This document shows positions 1 to 11,569 of a stretch of 64,000 bases of DNA, one piece after another. Position 1 is the stretch's first letter; each line of letters opens with the position of its first letter. The position numbers and the translations under genes are program-made. The notes under the pieces were generated by a model. It did not search any database and had not been told where the DNA came from. It saw only the letters and a list, made by a program, of their open reading frames with translations. This DNA is from Myrica gale. Lineage: Eukaryota; Streptophyta; Magnoliopsida; Fagales; Myricaceae. The DNA is taken from positions 8,874,501 to 8,938,500 of the forward strand of contig OZ005613.1 of assembly GCA_963930655.1 (NCBI GenBank). Direction: 5' to 3'.

Positions 1-77
1 GGATGGGTGGTACCATTAGTTACTCAAAAACCTAAATCTAATGGAATTATATATGTGAATGATTTTGCAGATTCAAG

Positions 78-1028
78 ATGACTTTTAATCCTTTGGCTAG
101 GATTTTGGATGACAATCGGTTGATAGGACCGAATTATATTGATTGAGAGAGAAATCTTATGATTGTTCTCTCGGCCGATAAGATCGGTTATGTTCTAACC
201 TCTGAGACACCTGAGCTTGCCCTGGACAATGCCACTAAGGAAAAAAAGAAAGTCTTTAACAAGTGGCATGAGGATGATGATATGGCAAAGTGTTATATCA
301 TAGCTTTAATCTCAAATGTTTTGCAGAAAGATTGTGAGGGCATAGCTACAGCTGCAGGTATTATGTTGCATCTCCAAGAAATGTTTGGAGAGCAGAGCAG
401 ATCTGCTAGGTAGAATGCTATGAAGAATCTGATGTCCACCAAAATTGTGGAAGGGAGCCCAGTTCGGGATCATGTCTTGAAGATGATTTCTTTCATCAAC
501 GAACTGGAATTTTTTTGGAGCTGAGATGGATAGTGACACAAAAGTTGATGCCATTCTTTCATCTCTGCCTGATTCTTTCAATCAGTTTGTCCTTAATTAC
601 AATATGAACAAGATGAGTGTGACATTTTCAGAGCTGCTCAATATGTTGCAGTCAGCTCAAGATCTCATCAGGAAGGACAAACTTACTATGACGGTCACAA
701 AGAAATCTAATGCTTCTATGAAACTGAAACCCAAATTTAAGAAATTCAAGAAAAATAATAAGGGGTTTCAAGCAGTTAAGAATGTGCAAGGTGGACAAGG
801 AAACAAAGGAGGTGACAAGAACAAAGGCAAAGGAAATTGTTTCCATTGCGGCAAGCCAGGTCACTGGAAGAGAAATTGTCGAGTTTACTTAGCTTCTCTT
901 AAAAAGGTCAAACCTTCTGAATGTGTGTAATATGCTTGTAATTGAATTAAATTTAATGGATGATCCATTTAATTCATGGTGTGTGGATTCTGGTTATACA
1001 TCTCACATCTGCAATATGTTACAGGGGT
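78..1028 (+). pseudogene. copia gag, broken 5' part
   Basis: The start at 78 is chosen by alignment with the intact gag start of the copy at 37689 (-). The frame stops after about 22 codons (TGA near 144), resumes at 159-413, stops again, shifts near 510 and resumes at 526-930. The last part keeps a CCHC zinc knuckle (CFHCGKPGHWKRNC at about 837-878), the RNA-binding motif of gag. The gag-protease junction is then split by the hAT element at 1029. Nonfunctional. Confidence 0.88.
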
Positions 1029-1800
1029 TAGGGGTGTTTAGTACCACCGGGAAAATCCGGTGCCGGTGCCGGTTTGCATTTCTGTTGAAATCCTGTGGGT
1101 AATCTCGGTTTCTGGGTTACCCAGAATCGGGAATCGGGTTTGTTTAAAAAAAAGCAAAGAAACGATGAAAGTGTGAAACGCGCGTTTTGTGAAAGTGATT
1201 AGTGAAATTTTCGTAGATTGCAATTTGCATTCCCGAATCTCTTTCCCATTCCCAACCCTAAGTCTAACTCCTAAGCCCCTGCGGTTCTGCCCACTGTCGA
1301 CGCCCGACAGTGCCGACTCTGCCGAGTGCCCGGTGCCCCCTAACGCAGCAGCTCCCGAGGACTCCACAGTCCCGTTCCCATCTCCCTCTTTCCCTTCCGG
1401 CCCTCCCTCTCCTACCGTCCGGCGCACATTATCTTATTGTATTTATTGGCCTTGGTTGGTTATATGGGTCCTCTCAGTTGGTTTGAGAACTTTAGAGGTT
1501 GGGTTTTCTGTTGTAAGTGCAAGATTTTCGTTTTGCTGAGTTTAAGTCACTGTAAGAGCATGATTTATTTCTTCCAAGGCAAGAAACTAGTGTGGAGTTC
1601 TGATTTTGGAAGATAACTAGTGTGGAGTTAAAGTGCACGACTGAACGCTAGATGATCACTTCATTATTCTTTATTCTAACTAGCTAGTCAGGTGTTTTTT
1701 TTTTTGTAGAGAATTAATTAGGGTTACTGTGTTGTTTTCCTCATAAAAACTACCTCCTGTCCATCCTCCTCTCCAATAGATCTACCGAATCCCTTGTTTT

Positions 1801-2240
1801 GTGCCTTCAAATTTTTGCTGGACAGTCATGCAATATGATATATTAACATCTGTTGTTGCCCCTTTTTTTCTTGCCATGTGTTGCACTTTTTACACTGCAA
1901 TATCTCTGACCGAGAGAGTTAGAGTAATTGGGGGAAAATGGTTATTGCTGATCTCTGTTTTATTCATATCATTCTGGTATAATACTTTTGCACCTGATGT
2001 CGTGAAGAAAGTGCCTAAATCCTCTCTTGTTGAGGAGGTAACCAAAATTATCATCTCGTCCACATTGCAACATATCTATTAAGGCGGATCAACATTCCTC
2101 ATTCTAAATCTGTGCAATTCCAATAGACTATTTTCATGTCATACATATCAATTATTTTTATCTCAAATTTGGAGATTACAATCTGCACTTAGTGAGCAAA
2201 CAGAGGTTACGAAGTTCAGCCAGCAGGAATACGAAAGGCT
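1801..2240 (+). pseudogene. Probable captured host gene fragment (membrane protein) inside hAT element
   Basis: An open stretch at 1801-2038 encodes two hydrophobic segments (around TSVVAPFFLAMCC and WLLLISVLFISFWY) followed by a basic-acidic tail ending in LVEE. A GT splice-donor-like site follows at about 2038. A second exon-like piece near 2173-2240 reads as a polar, glutamine-rich segment (LSEQTEVTKFSQQ...). None of this resembles hAT transposase. The exon-intron pattern suggests a host gene fragment picked up by the transposon. I do not recognise the parent gene. Confidence 0.45.
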
Positions 2241-2619
2241 TCAAAATGTAATATTCTAGACTTGACTGATGCCTCCAACAGCGTGAATATGTTGATTGAA
2301 CTTGTTGAGTAGTGTTTTCAAAATCACCAATCATAATTGCAAAAATAGCTTGCTTGTCCTTCTTTAATTTGATGTGAACTGATGCTATATAAGCTTCATT
2401 AGGATTAGATCATCAGATTTTATTTTAGATTTTATTTCAGAGTTATGTAACTATGTTGGACCTTTTGGTTATGTTAGACACGGCTTTGAGGCCAACGATG
2501 TTTTGGTTTCGGTTTTGTTTTCCATATTAGATATTATATTTGTTTTTCGAACTATGCATATGGAGTTTGTTTTTCTTGACTTCATCTGGTTGGAGATACA
2601 TTCCCGTTTCTTGCCTTGA

Positions 2620-2760
2620 TCTGGTTGGATTATTAATTTTTGATTGGATTGTATTAGTTTGGATTAGATTATTGATTTTGGATTGGATTGTATTAGTTTA
2701 GATTGTATTATTGATTTTGGATTGGATTGTATTAGTGTAGAGTTTATATTTTCTATGTGC
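2620..2760 (+). repeat. Tandem GGATTGGATTGTATTAG-type repeat in hAT element
   Basis: Diverged tandem units built on GGATTGGATTGTATTAGTTT and GATTATTGATTTT. The reverse-complement version is at 42778-42930 in the second hAT element, so it is a family feature. Confidence 0.7.
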
Positions 2761-2964
2761 GCCATATATTAAAAAAATAGCACAATATAAATGTAGGATT
2801 ACCAGAAACCGCCATCGCTAAAACCATCACCGCTATGGGCCGGTTTTTGCCCTTAAGGGTGTAGGTGTAGGTGACATTTTTTAAAAAATCGGCATATCCG
2901 GTGTAGGTGCCGGTTTTGGCCAAAATTGACACCTACACCGGGGTTGAACAACCCTAGCAGGGGT

Positions 2965-5560
2965 TCAAGGAGACCAGAAGCTCCATGAAGGGGAGATGAT
3001 CCTTAAGATGGGGATGGGTGCAACTGTTGCAGCGACCGCCATCAGAGTGTTTAGTTTAGAATTATCGAATAATAGAATTTTGATTCTAGAAGACTATCTT
3101 TATGTTCCAGAAGTACGTAGAAATTTGATTTCTGTTTCGAAACTTGTTTTATCTGGATATTCGTTTCTTTTCAATTCAAAACTTGTTATAAAGTTTCAAA
3201 ATAAATTTGTTGCTTCTGGAATTATTTATGATGGTCTTTATCTTTTAAATGTTGATAATTCTTTAAATAATGTTGAGAATGATGATTCCAGTGTGTTATC
3301 CCTTAAGAGGAAAATGGATGTTAATCCAACCTACTTGTGGCATCTAAGACTTGGTCATGCCAATATTGATAGGATCAATAGATTGGTAAGGGATGGGCCA
3401 TTGCAATTTCTGAAAATTGAGCTATATCCAATCTGTGAGCCCTGCTTGCAAGGAAAGATGGTTCAAAAGTCATTTTACAGGAAAATGAATAAGAGCCACA
3501 GAAGTATTAGGATTAATACATATTGATGTTTGTGGTCCCTTCAACCACATGGCAAGAGGAGGTTTCTCTTATTTCATTACTTTCATTGATGATTATTCCA
3601 GGTATGGTTATCTATACCTGATGAAGCATAAATCGGAATCTTCTGAAAAGTTCGAGGAATTCCACAATGACGTTGAGAAACAGATTGGAAAGTCCATTAA
3701 AATGATTCGCTCCGATAGGAGAGGCGAATACCTCTTGGATGATTTTAAAGTTTATCTTAAAGATAATGGAATCATATCTCAACTCACACCACCAGGCACA
3801 CCACAACATAATGGTGTTACAGAGAGAAGGAATAGAACCCTATTGGATATGGTTCGTTCCATGATGAGTATATCTGAGTTGCCCATATCATTTTGGGGAC
3901 ATGCTTTGGAGACCGCTGTTTACTTGTTAAACATGATCCCTACAAATCAGTTCCTAATACCCCATATGAGTTATGGACTGGAAAAAAAACCAAGTCTTAA
4001 TCATTTTAACATATAGGGTTGTCTAACTCATGTTAAAAGGTTTAATGTGGATAAGCTGGGATCAAGGACTGATAGATGTCTATTTTTAGGCTATCTTAAA
4101 ATGACTACTGGTTTCTACTTTTATAATCTTAATGAAAATATAGTGTTTGTTAGCAGAAATGCTACTTTTCTTGAAGAGGATAATAGTTTGAATGAAACCG
4201 AGAGTAGATTTGCTCTTGATGAGCAAAGAGATATTACAGTGACTGAGCAGAATAAGAACAATGAGGATCAAGTGGTTGTTCCCACTGATCAAAATGAACC
4301 TGTTGAGACACAGGAGCCTCGTCATAGTAAAAGGATTACAAGACCTCTAGTAAAATTCAATTTGTTAAATGAGATTTACCAAATGGAATCTGAGGGACTG
4401 GAGATTGATCCTTGTGGTTATACAGAGGCTGTTAATGAAAAAGATGCTAAGCATTGACATGTGGCCATGGAATCAGAGATGGACTCCATGTATTCCAACA
4501 AGGTATGGACCTTGATAGACAAACCAGAAGGAATTAAGCTTATAGGTTGCAAATGGGTCTACAAAAGGAAACTTAGACTGACAAGAAAGGTAGAGACCTT
4601 TAAAGCTAGGCTGGTGGCAAAAGGGTATACTCAAAAGGCTGGTATTGATTATGAGGAAACCTTTTCACCTGTAGCCATGCTAAAGTCCATAAGGATTCTA
4701 TTAGCGATTGAGGCATACTATGATTATGAGATATGGCAGATGAATGTGAATACTGCATTTTTGAATGGGTACATCCATGAAGAAATTTATATGGACCAGC
4801 CAGAAGGTTTCATATCTCGGGAAAATGAATCGAAAGTGTGCAAACTGGAGAAATCCATTTATGGCCTAAAACAAACATCACGTTGTTGGAAAATCCGTTT
4901 TGACGAGTCAATCAAAATTTTTGGTTTCTCACAAAACATAGAAGAACCTTGTGTCTATAAGAAGGTTAGTGAGAATGCTATTACCTTTTTGGTTCTTTAT
5001 GTGGATGACATACTACTCATTGGGAATGATGTAGGGGCTTTGTCATCTGTGAAAGAAGAGATTATTGGGTCTCTCACAGGTCAATTATATTGACAAGATA
5101 TTGGCTAGATTTAGCATGGTAAATTCCAAGAAAAGGTTTCTACCCTTTAGACATGGAATTCATCTCTCTAAGCAAATGTCTCCAAAAACACCAGAAGAAA
5201 GAGAGAAGATGAGTAACTATCATTATGCTTCGGCTGTATGGAGTCTCATGTATGCTATGTTTTTCACTAGGCCCTGATATCAGTCACGCAATTAGCGTTG
5301 TGAGTAGATATCAATCCAATCCAGGCCCAGAATATTGGCCAGTAGTGAAACATATCCTCAGGTATTTGAGAAATACAAAACATTATTTCTTAGTGTATGA
5401 CAGTGAGGATTTGTCTGTCCAGGGGATATACAGATTCGGATTTTCAATCAGACATTAATGATAGAAGATCTACATCCGAATTTGTGCTTACAAAGCCTTT
5501 ATCTCAAAAAGTGTTTGAGAAACATATTAAGGATATGTGTTTGAGATATATGTATTAGTA
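2965..5560 (+). pseudogene. copia protease-integrase-RT remnant
   Basis: This continues the gag-pol frame after the hAT insertion. In order: the end of the protease region, the pre-integrase motif (HLRLGHANIDR near 3340-3372), the integrase core (DDYSRYG, then PQHNGVTERRNRT near 3800-3837), a variable linker (4047-4457), and reverse transcriptase (4461-5093, with [11 protein letters not shown] near 4998). A shifted C-terminal RT part follows (5065-5458). Frameshifts or stops occur near 3526, 4016, 4457, 5093 and 5277. A deletion near 5493 joins the start of RNase H directly to the terminal [13 protein letters not shown] motif, removing the catalytic centre. Confidence 0.9.
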
Positions 5561-5570
5561 GGCTTGACAT

Positions 5571-6324
5571 TTTCTTTATTATTTGATAATAAAATTTTAT
5601 TTGTTTCTCGCATATATTATTGTTGTTATGAGTTTATATGTAACATGAGATGTTATGTATGTAAATTTGTTCAGGTAACAGTGTAGAAAAATCATGCTAG
5701 AGATTAATGAATCAAAGACAGAGAATAATGATTTTTCAGTTCCTTGTAAGCCTGAAGTGTTCTAGACTTTTGTAACATAAAGTCTACACTTGTTGTGCAG
5801 AGAATGATTGATTCCATCATTGATGTATGACCTTAAGCAGACGAGTGAGTGTCATGTAACAAGGACATACACTGAACAAGATCTGATTAAGAACACCTTT
5901 TGGAAATGATCACTGTCAGTTTAAAGGTTGTTCTATCACAATTCGGTATTTTCCTTAGACCTGAGAGGTTTGTATTTATTCATGAATTGTGTACACAGCT
6001 TTGATATTGTCAATCGGTGATGTTCATTCACGACTATATCTGGACATATTAGGTTGTGTGCGTGATGATTGAGTGGTATGAATGCTCAACAAGGAATCCA
6101 CCAGTCTTTTGGAAAGACAGTATATTCAGTTAGTGTTCATGAAAGAGTTGGACCAAAAGAATCCGGCCGGAGTGTTTTACAAAATTATTTTATGAATACA
6201 TAAAAGTATATTATATATATTTCAAAATTGTTTTATTGTCCAACTGAGTTGTGAACTAAGAAATCAAGTTTACATGAGATAGGGATATGACGGTGATATT
6301 TGGTTCTGAGGGCAAGTGGGAGAT
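5571..6324 (+). other. copia post-pol noncoding region with conserved hairpin and polypurine tract
   Basis: This is noncoding sequence between the pol stop and the 3' LTR. It is conserved in the minus-strand copies (32955-33717 and 24098-24880) and, surprisingly, inside the solo LTR at 47125-48328. It ends in the polypurine tract GGGCAAGTGGGAGAT just before the LTR at 6325. It contains a 52-nt hairpin at 5686-5737. Confidence 0.75.
5686..5737 (+). promoter_or_regulatory. Conserved hairpin of the post-pol region
   Basis: A 10-bp stem, GAAAAATCAT paired with ATGATTTTTC, closes a 32-nt loop. The loop contains GATTAATGAATC, which can itself pair GATT with AATC. The same 52-nt structure occurs at 33543-33594 (-) and, with a compensatory base-pair change, at 47267-47318. 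Its function is unknown. Confidence 0.6.
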
Positions 6325-6832
6325 TGTTAGAATTATGTGCCTTCGATAACAAAATTAATTATATGTGAAGGGCATATTTGCAATAATCTCAAATTCCAGG
6401 GATCAATTACAATATGTTGATGGACTTGATTGTAATTATTAGAAGCCCTATTGTATTAGAAGAAGAGTTCTTCAGTTTTATCCTACGGCTGGAATTTGAG
6501 ATCCCTAAGGATCCTATGTCTCATGCTCCTCTCTCTAGGGTTTCTCAAGGCCTATAAATATAATTGTTATATTCAAGGGGTTGGCCATCAGAACCTATTA
6601 GGGAAATCTCAATAATGAGAGAGTGACATAAATCCCTTAGGAGGCAACACATTTGAGTTGCTGTTTTGAATTGCTGGAGCTTTGGATTGGATCGTAAAGC
6701 GGCTTAAGGTTTGTAGGTTCCTATATTCCTGTGTAAGGTATGGAATCGAATCCGAAATTGTAATCATTATCTTGGTTGACATTTTGTTGAAAACATGTTT
6801 GTTTATAGTTTAATTCCGCATATAAACTATCA
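6325..6832 (+). repeat. 3' LTR of copia copy 1
   Basis: Starts TGTTAGAATTATGTGCC directly after the polypurine tract and ends AAACTATCA. It is homologous to the 567-bp LTRs at 32388-32954 and 39506-40072, but shorter (508 bp). Confidence 0.88.
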
Positions 6833-8727
6833 ATTTTATGGTATCACTGGTTCATTAGTGGTTCAACATGCCTCTGAGCTTCCTTTCTTAATCCTTCCAA
6901 CAAGATATGGAGTTTATGAACGACAGTCAGCAGTAATGCTACAAAAAGACCCATTAACGTTGTAGAGCCGCTAACTTTGAAACATTGCAGGGGAGGTTGT
7001 GCCTGGATGGGGATACCCTAGAAGCCTTTCATCTAACTTTAGCGTACTCTCCTTTTTCTTCATTGCTTCTCAACACTTGAGTTGGTTGAGCTGTGCATCC
7101 CTTTTATCTTATATGAGATATTACATGTTTCAGAAAATGATGAGGTCGAAGCTTCGCTACCTACATAGAAATAAAGGGGCTTGCTGGGCCTCCCCTAGTA
7201 ACATTGATTTCAAGATTTTTATTTCTTTCTTTTTTATAAGTACGATTTCCAGATTATTACTCGAGTTATTGACATCAGGATTGTATTTGGATGCATGATT
7301 GTTTCTTTACCAGCCAACTTAGACTTCATGACTTTTAACCACCGGGGCAGAGTATTTCCTTTGTAGATGGATATGAAGTTGAAACATTGAGTTCCTTTCT
7401 ACAAAATAAAGGGATCTACCTTGGACTTCTTGAAGAGAGAATGATATTCCAATCTCTTTTGATTTTGGAAATAGGAAAACGGTGTCATTTGGCTATTATT
7501 TGGCTAAGACTCAATCTCTCCCTTGAGCTTAAGATGCAGTTGTAATTCCTCACATGCATCAGATAAAATTACTCACGAGACTAATAGCAATTACTTTAAG
7601 ATATCAATGAATAGGTTTCCGAATACTCAATTAGTTTTAATATGTCCACGAAGACTCACCCAAAACTAAGGCATGCTTTTATGGGATCTAAGAGCTTCTT
7701 TTCTTCACACAAAAATAGAAAGAGGAAATATTAAAAAATAAAAGAAACGACACAGTAAGGCTCACCTGTTTGATCGCGTTGGTGTTGTACAGTGTCTGTT
7801 CCAGACCCTTGCTATCCCATTCTATAGTGGACTCTCGTGCTATGCTTTAAGCAACTGAAGCTTCATCTCCTTGGTAGGAAGATTTGACCTCAACCTCTCA
7901 ACCAACTAATTAGGCATAGACATCAGCTAAGTTGTTCTTAATTTCATTGTCAAACTCCTTCCATGCTAAATTTATATGTAAATGAATTAACAAATTGAAG
8001 AATAGAGCTCAAAGTTTGCTGTATAGACATGATATCTAGCTCCATAGCTCTCAGTTCAGTTTCTTTTTTCAACTTTTTCTCCCATACATCCTATTTTGTC
8101 CATTCTTTACCAAATTGCATTTTCGTATAAACCTCGCCTTTCACTGATGATTCTCTGTGACATGGATGACTTCTTGCAGGTCCATCCTAAATGTAGTCCT
8201 TTACGCAACGATGAAGATCACAGATGGCAGAAAAACAAGGATAAACGTCAATGCTCACTAAAGCATTTATTCCAATTCCATGTTTCCATTGTTGATACAT
8301 ATATAGATAAGGGTGTCATTAAGGATAAACAATGCTCCTGTAATACTTAATGAGGGTTGTGACATGAACTTAATGGGCTGCAAACCGCTTGGCTACGTGG
8401 TACTATGTTGTTGTGCCCGCTATGAGGCATCTCGTTGTTTCCAGAGGTACTAAACTCTCTTTACCTGAATCAAACTTCTCTATGATTGCTGATGTCTTCT
8501 ACTTACCCGGAGTTTGCATTTTTTGAGACTTTTGAAGGGGATTTGATGTTCATGACAAGTTATTGATTCTATCCGATGTTCTGATCAATACGATTCAGAT
8601 TAATGTAGTTTCAAAGCAAGATAAGAAACAATAGTAAGTCGGGATAAGAACAGGTAAAGCATCCATTGATAATCTCCCATCTCATTCTATATATCAGGTT
8701 GTCCACTGTATCCACCACATACATACC
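6833..8727. other. Unassigned stretch
   Basis: No intact gene is visible. Around 6985-7080 and 7360-7470, short frames look coding-like (for example VDGYEVETLSSFLQ...) but are broken by stops. They may be the remains of a host gene or of an older transposon. I could not assign them to a family. The rest, to the LTR at 8728, shows nothing I recognise. Confidence 0.3.
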
Positions 8728-9862
8728 TGCGGGACACGATTTAGACCCTAAACATACCTAGAGGGGGTGAATAGTAAGTTAAAAATTTCAACACAACCTA
8801 TTACACCCTAATGCGGAAAACCTTATACAATTCTTAGCACAAACAAATTTATTTAATCTTTCCAGATCTGGAAAATATCACACAGCCCTATAAATGACAG
8901 AATTTCATTATATTTAGTCAATTTAAACAACTCTAAGATCACATAGACCATATCACAAACACTAGGAGTGCAAAAAATCTTTGATCTAATCTTTTGAATC
9001 GAGAAACACAACCAACCAACCTAGATTCGGAATTATATTATGCTAATCAACAACAAGCAAATATAAAGGGAGTTTAATGTATACAATCACACAACCACAC
9101 GAGATTGTTTACGAAGTGTAAAACCCTTTGAAATAACTCCTTCAAAAGGGAAAAACCACCCCGGGCTCACGCTAGTTAACCAATCAACTAAATGAGAGAT
9201 ACACTTACAAATCCCGAACGACACGCTAGAACTCGCACCAAGTGGTAGAAACAAAAACTTTGAATCTCTCTCTCACTTCAATGAATCTTGATCGAAACAA
9301 CCTTGCTTTAGGACGATTGGAACTCCAATCAACAAACACTGGAACTTGAATGTTTATCCACTGCCACAATGGGGTTTTGTTGGTGGTGATTGATTACTTC
9401 AACAACAAACGATGGAGAGAAAATCAAAATCTTGATTCTTCAAGAACAACCTCCTCTCAAATCTTCACAAATCTCTTTCTAGAAGGCTTCGTTCTCTTTC
9501 AGATATGCTTTTCATCTATTTCCGTCGAAATCTCTTTGTCCAGCGTGCAAAAAGTGTCTTTTAAATGACTGGGTAATCAAACGCGATACGTCACTTATTA
9601 ATTCTCCGCGTTTGGGCTTGAGCCTCAAGCTAGCTCCAAATTACAACGTGACTTCTTTAAACTCGCCTCAAGCTAGCCCAACCAGCACTTGACCACTTGA
9701 ACAACTTCAAAACTTCCAGATTTCTTCACTTCTATACTCTTTCATCCGAAAGCATTTTCTTCATCAATAACCTTCAAGACACCATTTCTATTCAAAATAC
9801 ATGTCACGAAATAAAGCCAACAATCTAATCTTAGGAACTAACAATATAAAGCCAATAAAACC
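8728..9862 (-). repeat. Sirevirus-like LTR, probably solo
   Basis: Near 8740-8765 the sequence reads TTTAGACCCTAAACATACCTAGAGG followed by GGGTGAATAG. This is the same terminal block as the Sirevirus LTRs at 58078 and 62759 (on + they begin there; the element reads on -). The body also shares the 'closing of exported solution' type of purine/pyrimidine mix seen in those LTRs, with short conserved stretches only. The right border, close to the En/Spm remnant at 9865, is approximate and I found no target-site duplication. Confidence 0.55.
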
Positions 9863-9864
9863 AA

Positions 9865-10482
9865 AATAGTGGAGTAATTGTTCCGGGGGATCATGATGGA
9901 AAATATATTAATTTTTACGGTGTGGTGAACGATATCTTTGCGTTATGCTATTTACGGGAGAATGTTGTATACTTATTCAAGTGTGATTGGTGGAATGTGG
10001 AAAAGCAGAATGTAGGTATATGCACATATTCACATTTTGCAAGTGTGAACACATCTTGCAAATGGTACCAAAATGATACATTCATACTTTGTAGTCAAGC
10101 TAATCAAGTGTTTTATTTACTTGATACTGACTTGGGTGGTCACTGCCGGGTGGTTCAAAAACTTGGTAGTATGAACATTTATGATATTCCTGAAGTGGTA
10201 GAGAGTGGTGACAAAGAAATTGAAGAGACAATACCGAATGAAGCATATCAAGAAACTGAGTCTTTTCAGCTCTTTGTAGATTTTGGGGATTATGATTTGA
10301 TCACGTTGCATGGAAATGCTGTTAAACCCGAAACTGTAAATGCCTAGATTGAAGTAGAGGAAATGGTTGAAGAAGATGACTTTATAGATGATGAAAGCGA
10401 GGAGGAAGAAGTCACCACCGACAAGGAAGAAAGATTGTTCATTTCTACTGATGATGGCGTGTCCGCCGATGATACGAATTGA
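9865..10482 (+). pseudogene. En/Spm (CACTA) TNP2-like transposase C-terminus (DUF4216 region)
   Basis: The frame from about 9865 reads SGVIVPGDHDGK, then YGVVNDIFALCYL, VYLFKCDWWNV, a WYQNDTFILCSQANQVFYL stretch and VVQKLGS. This is the pattern of the DUF4216 domain at the end of plant CACTA TNP2-type transposases. It passes a TAG near 10345 and continues as a very acidic tail (DDFIDDESEEEE) to about 10482. The N-terminal catalytic part is missing, apparently cut off by the LTR at 8728-9862. It is a remnant, not an active gene. Confidence 0.75.
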
Positions 10483-10781
10483 TTGTGCTTTAATTTGTCA
10501 GATTAGGATCATGGTGATAGGTGGAAAACTTCAGCGATCTGCTCTTATCGTTTCATCAAACCATGTGGAGGCTTCCCAACCTATGTAGTCTACCCTAGGT
10601 ACAAAGCCAAGGGTGTCTGGTGAGACACCCTTTGAGCAGTCCTCCTCTAACACAGAGTAGTGTGGCCTGTAAGTACTTTGTACTCTATACTACTTTTAAA
10701 TAGATTAATTTGGACTATGAATGAACATACGTTTTAAGCTTCTAATTCACTTGTATTATATTTGTAGTAACTTTTGCTAAA

Positions 10782-11560
10782 GTGCAGGCGAGCGGTAAGA
10801 TACCAGTCAGTTTCCTCGATGGGAATCGGGGTACAGATGGTGATGAATCTAGTCGTCTTGCGACATTGATTGGAACACTTGTTCGAATGCATGCTCCATT
10901 TGGTACGTCGACCTCGGCAAAAGTTCTGAATTCTGTGAAAGAATATATCAGAGAGCGCGTATTGGTATGTATTTAATTGTTTAATTAGATCAACCTCATA
11001 TATCTTACTAATTTCTTTTATGTTTTTCTTTTTACAGGATGACTTCAACCACAAATATGATCGACAGGAAGATAGAGAAACTGTGAACTCTATAATGAAT
11101 GCGGCTTTCAAAAATCACAAGGCGAAACTACATAAACATTTTAAGAACTTCGGGAGTAAGGATGAAGCTTTGCAACATCCTTATGTCGACACGTCTAAAG
11201 AAAACTTGATTGCATGTTGTGAGCTATTCTCCCAACCTTCTTATCAGGTAATTGTTTCATGAAAAACGACATTTTTTTTAATGATAAGCAGATTACGGAG
11301 GTTATTGCATTTGCAGGAGCGTAGTTGAATTAACACCAATAATAGATCGAAATTGAAGGTGCACCACACTAGAGGTCGTAGACCATTTGTTTGGCATAGA
11401 AAGAAATTGGTAAATATATTAAATAATTATTACCACATTTTAATTTCATAGATTTAATAAATTTTCTTTTTTTTACTTATGAATTGTGCAGCAAGACCCT
11501 GAGAGTGGAACACCAACAGCTGCAGATTTATACAGTAAGACGAACCATTTATGTCAGTAG
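10782..11560 (+). pseudogene. En/Spm-associated second protein (transposase_24-like), exon remnants
   Basis: Exon-like pieces are separated by short AT-rich introns. 10782-10970 contains GNRGTDGDESSRLATLIG. 11038-11246 is a basic helical segment with KLHKHFKNFG. Near 11330-11410 there is a NRSKLKVHHTRGRRPF motif, and near 11492-11535 DPESGTPTAADLY. This order (N-terminal helical part, then an N-R-x-K basic motif, then an E/G-x-x-P-T-x-x-x-L-Y motif) is that of the Ptta/En/Spm plant transposon protein family. At least one stop (TAG near 11323) breaks it. It lies directly downstream of the TNP2-like remnant, as in CACTA elements. Confidence 0.6.
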
Positions 11561-11569
11561 ATATATTAT

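Larger units (their letters stand above)
1029..2956 (+). mobile_element. hAT transposon (non-autonomous, carries a gene fragment)
   Basis: The terminal inverted repeats begin TAGGGGTGTTTA and, read from the other end, TAGGGTTGTTCA. The 8-bp target duplication is ACAGGGGT (1021-1028) against GCAGGGGT (2957-2964). The related copia copy at 36750 shows the unbroken target, so the left repeat has one later mutation. The last 500 bases match, in reverse complement, the second hAT element at 42553-44834, which keeps hAT transposase sequence. Both ends carry CCGGTGCC or CCGGTGTAGGTGCC repeats. No transposase is visible in this copy. Confidence 0.85.
1..6832 (+). mobile_element. Ty1/copia LTR retrotransposon, decayed copy 1 (5' LTR outside window)
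   Basis: The window opens in the leader just upstream of gag. It runs through gag, protease, integrase and reverse transcriptase remnants to a polypurine tract and a 3' LTR at 6325-6832. It is closely related to the better copy at 32388-40072: the leader, gag start and pol motifs match nearly base for base. This copy carries many stops and frameshifts, a hAT insertion at 1029-2956, a deletion of roughly 90 bp within RT near 5050, and a deletion of most of RNase H near 5493. It cannot encode an active element. Confidence 0.93.

Noticed and set aside
6840..6865. TGGTATCA just after the 3' LTR of copia copy 1, like a second primer site
   Set aside because: Only eight bases match and no leader or gag follows. 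Chance is the simpler explanation, though a tandem element remnant cannot be excluded.
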